Source: Chionis minor
Lineage: Eukaryota; Chordata; Aves; Charadriiformes; Chionididae
Length of the DNA stretch: 64,000 nucleotides
Direction of reading: 5' to 3'
Assembly: GCA_013398295.1 (NCBI GenBank)
Contig: VZSF01001351.1
Location: 124,001 to 188,000 of the forward strand
Below are positions 50,741 to 63,300 of the stretch, piece after piece; position 1 is the stretch's first letter; each line of letters opens with the position of its first letter. The translations under genes were made by a program, and so were the position numbers. The notes under the pieces were generated by a model. It made no database searches, was not told where the DNA came from, and worked only from the letters and a program-made list of their open reading frames with translations.

Positions 50741-51737
50741 GGTCATCTGATGATTTAATGGTTGTACAGTAACTATTCTCTGTCAGGATCAGGTGAATTG
50801 CACATGTTAAATGCTATAGACATTCAGGAGAGTAAAAGTTTAGGCTACAGGTTTTGCCACAGAGCAGATACGAAAGGCTGTATTATAGGGATATCATGAA
50901 AATGGCATAGCTTGGATGTTAGACATCACTGAAAAGTCTGAGCAGAAGATGATTGCCTAATTACAGGTCTGAGAGATTACTGCTTTACAGAATCAGAGCA
51001 TGAGGGAACAGAGAGGGGTTGGGAAGTGAAAACATTAAAAGATTAAATTTTTTACATATTAAACTTGAATCTATAGCTAGTCATCCATGAAATCAAAAAG
51101 TCAGAAAGATAAGCCAACATCTTCCTGAAGGCCTTGAAAGAGCAAAGGTAATTAATACAGTCTTAGTAAAGACTGTAAAAGATATTAATTTCTTGAGGGG
51201 GAGTCAGGAAGAACTTAGAACTTCTCCATGTGCATATTTTTACATAATTATATGGTGCTAAAAGTATTCAGGTAAGTGTTATATGAATACAAGTTCCACA
51301 CTTTACAGGTTTGTTCCCCACACAGTGATTATATAGTAGCAACTGGGAATAAAAAGGAAAAATGTTTTAGTAGCGTGCAAATTCTTTCAGTCATTCTTTC
51401 ACATATTAAAGTGTTTTTCCCTTCCTGAGGACATTACTATAGTAATTATTATTATAACAACTAATGATTTTTTTCTTTGTGTTATAGGAGTGTCTCAAGG
51501 CAAATATTTATTTTTATTCCTTCATATCAATATTTATATATACCTTAGTCAATAATCAAGACTTTGTGGTGCTAGACACAATGCTGAAAAAACAGCTTTT
51601 TCCCTCTGAGAGCTGAAGTCAGCAGTATGCCATATGGTAACATTGAAATAATGAATGAATGCGAAAGAAATCTTGTAACCATCCTCTGTTGTCACCAAAA
51701 CTTTGTCCTTTTCATTACCACCTATTTAAATCCAATC
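50741..51737. other. Unique spacer between two oppositely oriented CR1 copies
   Basis: AT-rich sequence without a gene. A perfect 9-bp inverted repeat, TACAGTCTT-AGTA-AAGACTGTA, lies at 51156-51177. The flanking CR1 copies face away from each other at their 3' ends and toward each other at their truncated 5' ends. Confidence 0.55.
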
Positions 51738-52851
51738 TGCAGTCCATAAGTCTTGGAGAAACTGGCTGCCCATGGCTTGGATGGGCATACTCTTTACTGT
51801 GTCAAAAACTGGCTGGAAGGCCAGGCCCAAAGGATGGTGGTGAATGGCGCCACATCCAATTGTTGGCCAGTCACAAGTAGCGTTTCCGAGGGCTCGATAT
51901 TGGGGCCAGCTCTCTTTAATATCTTTAGCAATGACCTGGACAAAGGGATGGAGTGTACTCTCAGTAAGTTTGCAGACAACACCAAGTTGGGCAGCAGTGT
52001 TGGTCTGCTTGAGGGCAGGATGGCCCTACAGAGGGATCTGGACAGGCTGGATCAATGGGCTGAGGCCAATGGTATGAGGTTCAACAAGGCCAAGTGTTGT
52101 GACTTGGGTCACAACAACGCCAGGCAGTGCTACAGGCTTGGGGAAGAGCGGCTGGAAAGCTGCCCAGCAGAAAAGGACCTGGAGGTGGTGTTCGACAGCC
52201 AGCTGAATGTGAGCCAGCAGTGTGCCCAGGTGGCCAAGAAGGCCAACAGCAGCCTGGCCTGTCTCAGGAATAGTGTGGCCAGCAGGACTAGGGAAGGGAT
52301 CGTCCCCCTGTACTTGGCACTGGTGAGGCCCCATCTCAAATCCTGTGTTCAGTTTTGTTCCCCTCACTACAAGACAGACATTGAGGTGCTGCAGCATGTC
52401 CAGAGAAGGGCAACGGAGCTGGTGAGGGGTCTGGAGCACAAGTCTTGTGAGGAGCAGCTGAGGGAACTGGGGTTGTTTCCTCTGGAGAAAAGGAGGCTGA
52501 GGGGAGACCTTATCGCTCTCTGCAGCTACCTGAAAGGAGGTTGTAGCCAGGTGGGGGTCGGTCTTTTCTCCCAAGTAACAAGTGATAGGATGAGAGGAAA
52601 TGGCCTCAAGTTGTCCTAGGCGAGATTTGGATTGGATATTAGGAAAAATTTCTTCACCGAAAGGGTTCTCAAACATTGGAAGAGGCTGCCCAGGGAAGTG
52701 GTGGAATCACCATCCCTGGAGGTATTTAAAAGTCATGTAGACATGGTGCTGAGGGACATGGTTCAGTAGTGGTTTTAGCACTGTTAGGTTGATTGTTGGA
52801 CTCAGTGATCTTAAATGTCCCTTCCAACCTAGACAATTCTATGATTCTAAG
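51738..52851 (+). mobile_element. CR1 LINE, 5'-truncated, relatively intact
   Basis: This 1.1-kb copy starts abruptly in the ORF2 reverse transcriptase just after palm motif A (SHKSW, where the motif would read on into the [12 protein letters not shown] region) and runs through to the 3' end. After the ORF2 stop come the short 3' UTR motifs GGACTCAGTGATCTTAAATG and CCTTCCAACC, then ATTCTATG and ATTCTAAG at 52836-52851. No target-site duplication is evident, as expected for CR1. Upstream truncation removes the endonuclease, ORF1 and promoter, so it is immobile. It is the best preserved transposon in the window. Confidence 0.97.
51753..52769 (+). pseudogene. CR1 ORF2 C-terminal fragment (reverse transcriptase)
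   Basis: The open frame at 51753-52619 encodes 288 residues of the LINE replicase. Residues 1-20 are [14 protein letters not shown] palm sequence, [10 protein letters not shown] near residue 43-52 is motif B, and FADNTKLG at 73-80 is motif C. Then come the FNKAKC block at about 108 (motif D/thumb) and the C-terminal [33 protein letters not shown] and [13 protein letters not shown] regions. A TAG at 52617 interrupts the frame, but the same frame continues with [15 protein letters not shown] and [18 protein letters not shown] to the usual stop at 52767. One nonsense codon therefore separates 288 from 48 further residues. The second catalytic Asp of motif C is Asn (AAC, 51978-51980). The Met at 51753 is not a biological start, because the element is truncated. 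Confidence 0.93.
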
Positions 52852-55800
52852 TCATGGTATCACGAGAAAGCCAGAAGCCTCCATAGCAACTTGTAAGAAC
52901 ACTAACTGTAGCAACTAATGACAATTTCCATGTCTCTTGGTCATTTCCAGACCCATATGTCTGGGTTTCCTGTGCCAGGAAACTACTGAAAAGTGAATAA
53001 AACAAAGTTTGAAAAAATAAACAAACAGAAAACCCAAATAAAACAACAGCACAAAAAATCCCCAGAACTAAAACATGAGGACTTTGTTTACAGTATCTTT
53101 CTCTGTTGGAAAATGAAACTTTAAAAGCAAATGCTGTCAGGTTCTTCTGGAAGATGAAAACACATTACAAGCTTGATTTTGATCATGTACAAGGCCACTC
53201 AAGAATGTCTTAAACTGACATGAAAAAGAAATGTTTCTGTTTGCTGCCTTGTTTTTCTACCAGATGAAAAGAATGCTTTATTGTACTGGATGTTAATCTT
53301 GGTGAAGAACAGAGGTCTGACTATAATAGATGAACAAGCAACAGATGATGTGCAGCTTCAGTCCTGCATTTTAATTCTGTTTTTTCATTTGACTTGAAAG
53401 CCTAAATAGTATTTAGTGTCCAGATTTTAAAAAAATAAGGAAGCCTTTTCAGATTCATCAATATTTAGATATACAACACTGATAAGTAAATTTAATGTTA
53501 ACGTGTTCCCAAAAGGCTGGGATGAAATTTCATGCTAAGTGATCTGAATGCCTATCTTGGTATGTGTCACAGGCATGAACAAGGCGAAGACTTTTGGAAG
53601 GAAAACCAGATCCTCATTTCTACAGTAAATAAAATCCCTTGTACATCTTTATCTCTACAGGAAAAGAATGATGTCTGCTTGAACACTTCTTATTTCCCAC
53701 TGTGGCTTTAAATGAAAGCAGCATCCTTTGTAGTTTCTTATTTGAGAGTCAGTCAGTATTGTTTGCTGCTGGGGAATATCTATGACAAGGCACAACTGAG
53801 ATACCTAGAAAAACATTTACTTTTTCATTCTACAGGTGTTACTGTCTTGGCTTTCATGCGTTTGGGAAAACATTAAATAATTTGCCAGTGCTTTATGAGA
53901 TACTTTTTGAGCTAGAAACATTTCAGATCTGGGTGCTAGTTCTTTCATGCATGTGGTTTTTAGGTCTATTCTGTATTCTTACAATTAAGATAGATAATAT
54001 TACAGATATAAGGTAAATTATTTTTCAGTTGATTAAACTTTTTTAGAGTGTGCATTCACCCATCACTTAAAGTTTGTAAAGATTGTATCTATCCCCCTCA
54101 AGTACCCCTGTAACTGTCCTAGGAGTACATCTCTGTAACAAAAAACCAGGAGATTTTTGTTTAGCTGTCTTTTGCTGCGTACAAAGACACTTGTGCAAGG
54201 ATGTACACAGTTTATGAATTCAGATCAGTTATTTATTGGCTGATACAGCAAATAGATAGCTAGCACTAACAAGCTACTAGGGTGTGCATCAGTGTGCTCA
54301 CTACAACCAGTAAGGCACCAGATGAGATATTTAGTCAGCTGCAGAAAGGTTAGGCTGAAGTATTGCTTCGCCTCCGTTGCTTTGAATACTTCATACATTT
54401 GTAGCATATTATTTTTTTCTTTTTTTTTTTAATGCCTTTTCTTGTGAGTGTTCCCCAGTCCCCCCACAACACTGTTATTCTTTCAGCAATTACATGTCTA
54501 TGTTTTTACTTTTCTTACCTTTCATTGCTTTAGTTTATGGGCTTTCTAAAACCCTGGCAATCATTTTGTCTGTAAAGTTAACCCAACAGCACATAACTGT
54601 TCTGCACCAAATTCAATTTTTCATTAAAGATCTTTGGGCTTAGAGTTACCCACCTTTGAGGTGGACTTTCCAAGTGAAATAGCTATGATAATGTAAAACT
54701 TTATTTTTCTTATAATGGTATGATGTTTCGTATGCTGTGCATTGTGACTAGCTTTAGGTATTACTTCCATTATTTTCAAAACTCTTAATGTTTTGAAATT
54801 GCAGACTTCATTTGCTGGGAAAAAAAGCAAGGAAATAGGCTTTTCCCTGTTGTCTTCCATAATTGTTAAAAATTAAGACATTCTTATGTTACCTTTAACA
54901 TCATAAGACTTTCAAAATCCAGACAGTACAAAAGATGCATTCCTTTGGAGGCAGGCAATAATACCATTGTATTTGATCCAATGAAATTAATTTCAGAAAA
55001 CGAGTATGTTTTCGCAAAGATAGAAAATCCAAAGAGTTTAAATACAATTCACTCTATTTAATGAAGAAATTAATTTTACTAGCACATTAGTTTCTGCAGG
55101 TGATTAACAACATGGTGAGGTGAGACTTTTTCTTCCTCAGCCCTGGAGCAGAGGTTTACTGCTCCTAGAAGATGTTTCTGTACTTGTTAAGCAATGCTGT
55201 CGGTAGAAGAATATAGCTGTCCTATATGATATGGGATGAGTAGCAGCTCTGTAGAAAGAGCCTTGATAAAGCTGATGTTGCAAAGTTATAAAATCTAGGA
55301 AGACTGCAGAAAAACTATGCTAAGACAGAAATTCTCTGTAAGCTGAAACATAGCTTTGTCAGTGCAGAAGTTCTATATTTTCAAAAATATAAGAAAACAT
55401 TGGTTTTGTAATAATGGGGAATTATTCTTGTGTTTTAATGTGCAATATATTTACCTTTATGTTGGATTTTCTGAGAGCAACACAGCTTGATAAACCCAAT
55501 TAACCCAAATATACTTGTTAATTCTTAAGAAATATATGAATATTCTTATTATTTCATGCCTCTTAAACCACAATGATATATATTTAACTTCAAATATGAC
55601 TAAAACATTGGGGGTCTCTTGATTGTTTTTCTTTTTAGAGCTATAATCACACATGATTACCATCTTGTAAAAATATTTGCAGCTGCATTCCATATTAACA
55701 TTCTGAGATTACAAGTTAGATACTTAACTATGTGGTATGATTTAATACCTGATTCTACAGGTAGAAGTTATATATACCCATATAACCAGCTATAAATATT

Positions 55801-58800
55801 TGGAAAATATATTTAATTAGTTAAGATGAAGTTAACATTTCTAACAATCACTGCACAGTGTTTGAGCACACCAAATGCAGGAGAAATTCTCAATGATCAT
55901 CCTCTAATGTCCCTGTATGCAACAGATGTAAAGAAACATGCTAAGATATTTAATATACGAATAATTTTCTTTTGAAACATATTGAAAATATTTCTACTAG
56001 CTTCTAATAGATTTGTAAAACAAATATTATTTTAATTACCTACTATATAAAGGGGTATTCATATATTGCAGTTGTTTTAATAACTGTGTGATAAGATCAA
56101 TACAAATTATGACTGGGTGAAACGTTTTTGTTAAGAAATATATATATTTGAAATATTCTTTTATTGGTTTTGATTAAGCAAATTATATATTTTGTGTTTT
56201 GAAAGCTTTCTTCCATTAAATAGAAGTCGTTAACAATTATAACCTTTGCTATTACTCCACTCATTCATCGAAGGCAAATATTATATCTGGTAATTACTGA
56301 AAGTTACATCTAAAGCTCTTAAAAAAAAGAAGATACAGAATACCATACTAGGAAATACAGAAATCCTTGATTTCCAAAATGTCACACAGAGAAATAGTGC
56401 TTCCATATGGACCATATCCTGTGTGTTTCAGGACAGGTAGATGTATGTATCTGTGGCCTTTGAACCAGTTTTACAGTGAGTATTACAGTTAATGCTTAAA
56501 AATTCAGTATTTTTATATTCTGAAGCACATATATTGTTCACTTCTGCAACAGGAAACACAGGAAAGTGATTGAATTATGTAAATACAGCCTTGCTGTGAG
56601 AATTCATCCTTGTAATTTTTTTTAAATTTAATTCTCTTCAGAGTTAACAAAATAAACTCATAAAGTAGATACCAGAAAAATATTCAGATGCCAAACTGAA
56701 GAAGAAACAGAACAAAATGGGACGTCTGTTGGCAGTATGCACCTCATAAGTGGCCGCTTTTCAGAAGTTGCTTTGAGAAAAAGAAAATACTTTAAGTCTG
56801 AAGAGACATGAGGCAGCAATAGCAAAGTATAACCTCTGGGTATGTTTAATTGAATAAGAGTAGATGAGGCACTATTGCATGTCCCCTTTCAGCAAATGCT
56901 TTAAACGTTGCTGGGAATTTTTGTTGATTTTTCCTGTTTGATGCCGTAAACATCCATTACACATTAAAAGAGTACACAAATATGCCACTGATCCTCTGGT
57001 CCTTGATAAGGTGCCAGCCACTCAGTATCAGCATTTGCATAAACAGCTGGAATTTTTCTGGACCTATTCCTATCATGTAGCTGGATGCCTTCCTGATTGT
57101 TTGTACTTCATCGTATCTCCAATGAGCTAGCTTGTTTATGATATATCTGAAAACTTCATAGAAAGAAATGGATACATTCTTTAATCATATTTAATTTAAG
57201 CAGACTTCAAGATATATTTAATAGGGAGGATGGTCTGGAGCATGAAGAATAAGCTGTTCTCTGTGTTTTCATAGGTTACTAACAGGCGTAGGGAAATGTC
57301 TAGGTTGTATTAATCTGTTCTTTTTCCTAACAGAATTATTGTATGTGTCAGTGGTTTAACCTGTTCTCAGGGTGGGGGGAGGAAGGGGTGGAAATAAAAA
57401 AAAAAAAAAGAAGAGGTGTATTTCCTAATAAATTAAATCACAAAGTTAGTAAGATGAATGTGACTATGTATCAAAAGGATTTGCATACTAAGAGACATTG
57501 CTTACTTTAGAAGAAATTGCAGCAGTGTAGAAGCAATTCTTCTTTCCTAATTTCATGTTTCATTATCTATTGAGCAGGTAGTGATTTTGTTCTCATTCCT
57601 TTATATTTGATGAGAATCCATATGACAGATTTATGCTTTGGGAATATGAGTATAAAATAGTCTGTAATGGACCATACTATACACAGAGTGTTTTTTGATC
57701 GCCTCTGCTGATCCACAGAAGTCAATGTTCCATGATCTGAAATTGAAAGAAAGATAAGCTATTTTAAAATTACTTATCTTTATTTTCCCGACTTTATTAG
57801 AGAGTTTTCACATTATACAAGGCTAAGAAGATGAATAGCCTCTATCCTTAATTCAGATTACAATAAAAATGTGTAAAAGTACAAGATCTTTTATAACAGT
57901 AGCCTTCGTTTCTCAAAAATAAATGTAAAGTAACTCTATTTGGGCAAGTAAAAGCAGTATGTTTGGGGAATGTTTCAGAAGCTGGAGAACTGTATTCTAA
58001 ATAAGTAAATACTTGGAGCAAGAACAAAACCTTCAGAAGTGGGGAACAAACAGAGAACAGTTAGTAGATCACTTACGAAAGATGATATTTAATGACACAG
58101 ATTCAAGAGACTATGCATGAAAAAATAGGAATATGAAATGTTTAAACTAGAGAAATTAAAAATTACTTTACTAAAAATATTTATTATGGCTAAGAACGGT
58201 CTCAGTTTATCATAGTTTATTGGGTTTGGTCATATCATTTAATATATGAACATAGGATTCAATATATATAGATCATATGACCATGACAAATATGGAGGTC
58301 ATATGATGGAGAAAGACTAGAGAAGTCATGCTGAAAAAAATCAGTGATAGAGAATTTATGGTAGAAAAAGTCACTCTCTCAACTGAACTTCTCTGACTGG
58401 AGACTGGCAGAAGTTTAGAGGTGTGCACAAACCTGGAAGAAATGAAAGATTTAGTTGCTAGCTCCTGAGGTTTGTTATACATTTTTATTGTCCAACAGAC
58501 AGTAGAAGTCCTACAGACAGTCCAATTTTTACAATGCTGAGATGGAAAACTGGCTTCTGTATTTCAGTAAAATGTCCCTATCATAATTTCTCATTCTCAG
58601 CTATAGCATAAATTAATTAACTGTTCTCTGTTCACTTACACATTAGGAAAGAAGAAAGAAGTAGGAACACAGACTAAAATAATCAAATCCTTTGAAGATC
58701 ATTTCCACTGTTAACTAATTTTCTTTTGTAGTATAAAACCCAAACATCTGAGAAGTGAAATTTAAAGACCCATTTCCAAAATCCTTAGGCATATATCTAA

Positions 58801-59879
58801 TTAAAATCACATAAAATCACCGAAGTTTGTCCTCAATGAAATTAAATGGAAGCTGTGGAAAACAAATCCAGTAAAAAGCAATTGCTGATATTACACAAGT
58901 GGATGTTAGTTTTATAAGGAGGTTAGCAGTTTTAACAAGCAATCTCTTCTGAAGGACTGTAAAGTGTTTAGAGCTGCTGTTTTTAATTTGATTTCTCATT
59001 ACTGCAGTTTTATTTAGCTATTTTAGATATCTATAGGAAAAAAAGTGTATTGACAAAAATATTGACTTGACTACAAGATCAAAGAACCAAGATTAAAGCA
59101 GGATATGGCAGAATGTGGCAGGAAAAAATAATTAGATTCTTATTCTGCAAATATTCAGTTATAATACTTCAACAATACTCCATCCTGAAGTTTAGTATAA
59201 ATTTCCCCTAATTTCAGCTTGTCAGCTAGTTACATATTTTATACTGTATTGAGTAATGACTTATAGAAGTTTTTATCAAACTGTCTGTCCTGACACCTAT
59301 TCCTTACCTCCTTCCCTCTTCTTCACCCGACACAAATGTCATGGTCACAGTAATCAATTAAAAGTTTCTTGTTTCTGGTGTTCCTGTTTTTTTAGTGGCA
59401 GCTCCATGAGGAGCTTTACATATTCAGAACCCCCTCTGAAAGGAATGCTTTTCACTGCTTAGTATTTTGTACAACCTAAGAAACCTACCTCTTTTTTGGC
59501 AGGATCTTGTGATTGTGAAACTTTCTCTTTTCCTGAGCCACCGTCAGCAGTTCTACTCAGTGTTACTACCAGATATGTTTGTGCTGCTCATAACACTTTT
59601 AGGCATCTCTCTGTCAAACCCATTCCGTTTTCTAACCTTCTGGAGCTTTCTGACATTGAAAATAACATTACAGTTAAAATCTTTTGATGGGAAAAAGAAC
59701 ACACTACATACATGAAGCTAAGAATTTGGTATTAGTCCACTGGATTTTTTAGCAGTCTAATAGTCTAATTTCTTTAATTAATGCAGAAAAGACTCATTAA
59801 TAGCACAGTTGTTATTATTAACAAAAAGAAAACCCAGCCACTCTTTTCTCATTTTTTTAGCATCTACCCCTTTTCTCTG
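52852..59879. other. AT-rich DNA, no recognisable gene
   Basis: Long AT-rich stretch with scattered A/T runs (for example the A-run near 57399-57412 after a G-rich GGGTGGGGGG stretch) and a perfect 7-bp palindrome GGAGCAG...CTGCTCC near 55145-55165. No exon, RNA gene or classified transposon is visible. Open frames are all under 85 codons. Confidence 0.55.
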
Positions 59880-60365
59880 GTGTTATGCTCATCTTCTTGA
59901 TGTCTTTCTGGATCCCAAGGTTGATAGATCAGTCTTTCTCAAGCAGAAAGGGTCAGGGGACTGGTGATGGTGTTGCAACAAGTTGTCACAATCACTCCAG
60001 AGGTCCTCACTGGAAGGCTCATGATCTTCATAGTACGGGTTTCTTTCCCCTCAGTCTTGGAGTCTTTGGGGATATTTATATTTTTCTGTCACAATCTTCT
60101 TCCTTCTCTTTAGTGTCCACCTCAAGTCTGGAAGTTGTACAAGAGCCTCCCCCAGCCTCAGCTACAGCAAGGGCTTGTTTTGCCATGATGTCCTTTGTTG
60201 GTCAGACTTGACCATGGTTGTCATTCACAGAGCTTCAGCATAAGCTGGCGAGACAGCAGGCACTTGGCCACCAGCCCATTGGTCAAACAAGATGAAAACA
60301 ACTCAAGCCAAGGCAAGCCCAGGGGCTGGCTGCCATGCCACTCGAACATCTCTGGCCTTTTACAA
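59880..60365 (-). repeat. GC-richer patch, possible unclassified repeat or LTR
   Basis: This patch differs from its AT-rich flanks. On the minus strand it has a CCAAT box (complement of 60278-60282) about 200 bases before a TATAAATA box (complement of 60073-60080), then roughly 190 bases of non-coding sequence. That order would fit an LTR or a promoter, but the CCAAT-TATA spacing is longer than usual and I could not find LTR ends or a polyadenylation signal. Plus-strand frames of 108 and 68 codons here show no known domain. The call is tentative. Confidence 0.25.
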
Positions 60366-63300
60366 ATAATGGCAAAAATTTTATTTACTGTACTACAGTA
60401 GGAAGTCTACAGAAAGTTATCTGCTGCTTTTTTGTAGTCTCAGTCTTTTTTAGGGTAATTTCTGTAGCTGTTAATAGATTTCAGCTCCTCTTGAGAACTC
60501 AGGCAGCCTAAATCTTTCCTGCCTTGTTTTATTCTCTCACCGTTTATTAGTCCTGAATTCCCTGTCCTCTCTGAGTTGATGCAGGTTAGACATAACTTAT
60601 CCATCATAGGGCAGCTATACTTACTTAGTCATTAATCCCAAAGTCCTTTTCCATATGCTGCTTAACAAGCCATATGTATTAGTTTTGCCCATCTTCCTTA
60701 CTGCTTGATGCTTTGATTATTTAAATTTTAAATTTTCTTTATAATCCATACTGGTTTTCAGAAGCAGCTACATGTATTTTGTTTGGAGCTTTTAAGACAG
60801 CTGTTTATTTTGGCAATCTGGCTCATTCATACAGTGCAGAAAAAAGAGATCTTAAACACACATAAAATGAAATGAGGCTTTGAAGTAGTATCAGTCTCAA
60901 GACTATTTTACATTTTTCAGAACATTTAAGGAACCGTCTTCATTTACTGGTCCTTGTAGAGAACAACCTAGGATTTGATAAATATTCCTCGTCAGTTGGC
61001 TTGCAGTGGGTAGGTTTTTTTAAAAATTTAGTTGGTGTTTGAAGCTTTTAACTGCTTTTTTCAACTTTTTTTAAGAATGCTTAATTTAGAAAAATATACT
61101 AGCAAACCTCTGCTGTTTTGAAGGCAGTATTTACTTAGATTCTTCTCAGAGTATGACTGTATGATACTTGGGACAGAGTCTTGTTCCTGGTTTCTTGCAC
61201 CGCATTATTTTTCCTGCATTAATTCTGATGGCAGTTTTAAATTTTCCCCATTTCATCATGTACCGTTTTGTGCTTTCCCAAGGCAGTCAGTCGTTTTAGA
61301 GGTGGTGTGTAATTTGCTTTATGAAGCAGACATCTTGCCATGAATATATGTGAAATTTCTTTAAACTCACATCCAACATACTTCCCTCTGGTGATCATTT
61401 TTAATTTTCTGTGTTTATTGATGACTTCTAAGACAGGCTTTACTATTTGGCTGAACTTCAGGTGACAGTACTTTAGCATACGGAGTCTTATAATGTGACT
61501 CAAGCTTACCAAATTTACCTATGCTGTTCCAGTCATATTTTCACAGAAAATAAAAATACCTTTGAAAAAAATATTTTTTTCAGTCTCTTGCCAAGTTAAT
61601 ATGGTAGGATGGTTAGTTAATATTAGTGGACTCCATTTTAAACTCATCATAGGTAGCAGAGATTTATTCATTAATATCAAAATAGCAAAAATATCAAATA
61701 CAAAAATACAAAGCAAACCCAATATTCAAAGCTTCCATTTAAGCATTTTATCAAACTTAGGTGAAGATCAGTTTGCAACTTCCCTGAAGGTTGCAAAGCC
61801 TGAATGAGTATTCATCCATTACTACAAAAGTTAATTTTCACTCCTCCAAAAATCCTAACTTTTTCTTTGTTTATTGTTTTTAATGGGAGTTTCTTGAGGC
61901 CCTGTTTCGATAGGTCCTAGTGTGTACAGCTGGCTTCCTTAACATCGGCAGACTTCCCCATTGTCCACACCCTTTCCCATTTCATTCTGTGCCTTCTCTT
62001 ACTGCAGTGGTACTCCATTTTGTGATTCTCTTCATATACCTTATTAAACAAAGGGGATAGGTATCTTTTTTAGAAACAAGTAGTAACATCTACTTGCAGC
62101 TAAGGAAGGAAAGATATGGTCTTCAAACATTTAGGGCAGTAGCAGGGGTCATTATGGTGTTTCCAACTGTGTTTGTCTTTGCCTATCTTGCCTACATCTT
62201 AAATTCTGAAACCAGTACCTTCATTCACAGGTGTAATAATGAACAATTAAGAAGAGGCTGTCAACTGGATTCTTTTTACACTTTTGTTTACGTAATGAAC
62301 AACCTACTTCCATTTGGATTCTCAAGAAAGAACATTTTTTCCCATTCTACTGTATATGTAAGAGGTATATAAAAAATATTTCCTATGCTTTTGGATGAGT
62401 ACAGATTTTATGGAATTTTCCTTCAGTTCTTGAGTGTGTGTAGAGAGTACATGTATACGTGCCTGTGTGTGCATGTATATACACAAGGGCATCCTTTAAG
62501 ACTGCAGTGAATGCGTGGTTCCTCTGTTTGTGTTTGCTTTATGAAGGCTGCCTGAAAACTGTAGCCAACCACCTTTTTCCCCAATACTGGGAGCAATGGT
62601 TAGCTTCTGCACATGGAGACATACCTATCTCTCAAATTATAAACCAGGCTTTTTTGTTATATTTACCCTTCCTCATCTCTCAGAATTTTCTGTATATTTT
62701 GTTGTAAACAAAATATCTTTTTCTTCTTCTAATAGTTTCCATGGAGATTGGAATGGTCATATGTCAGTATGGTCACATTACCAGTATAACTGATACAGAA
62801 TAGTTTTAGGGTTGGAGGTTTTTTATTTGCGTGTTTGTTTTTTAATGGAGATAGAAATCCTTTTTACGTTTGGTAACAATGTCTAAAACTAACCATTTCT
62901 ACATAAGTTTTTGCTTCATTCAACTAATTTTATTTGGGGATTTTTTTTTTTTTTGGCTCTGTTTTTCCTTTAAAATCCCTAGGTATATAGTAAAGACCAA
63001 GAAATGTCTCTTCAGTTTTTAAGGAATGATGAAAAGAGGGGAAAAAATTTGCTACTTTGAGTGTAGGTCAGGTTACTTCTGTTCACTTAATCCTCACTGT
63101 CTACCCATTGAAGCCCAGCCCTGTATAAGCATTAAATTTTGGACTCTCCTGTAACTCTTGGTGGAGACTGAAAGAGAACAAGCCATTTGCTGTCATGTTT
63201 CCAGAGTAATTTATTTGGAAAACAAAAGTATGATTTTAAAGTAAGGGTTTAGGCAGGAAGAGTCATGCAAGTAGAGAAGTACTTATACAAAGTGGGTAGC

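Noticed and set aside
51156..51177. Perfect 9-bp inverted repeat with 4-base loop
   Set aside because: A few such stems are expected by chance in 64 kb, and there is no supporting context.
52026..52676. 216-codon minus-strand frame
   Set aside because: It is the shadow of the CR1 ORF2 fragment on the opposite strand.
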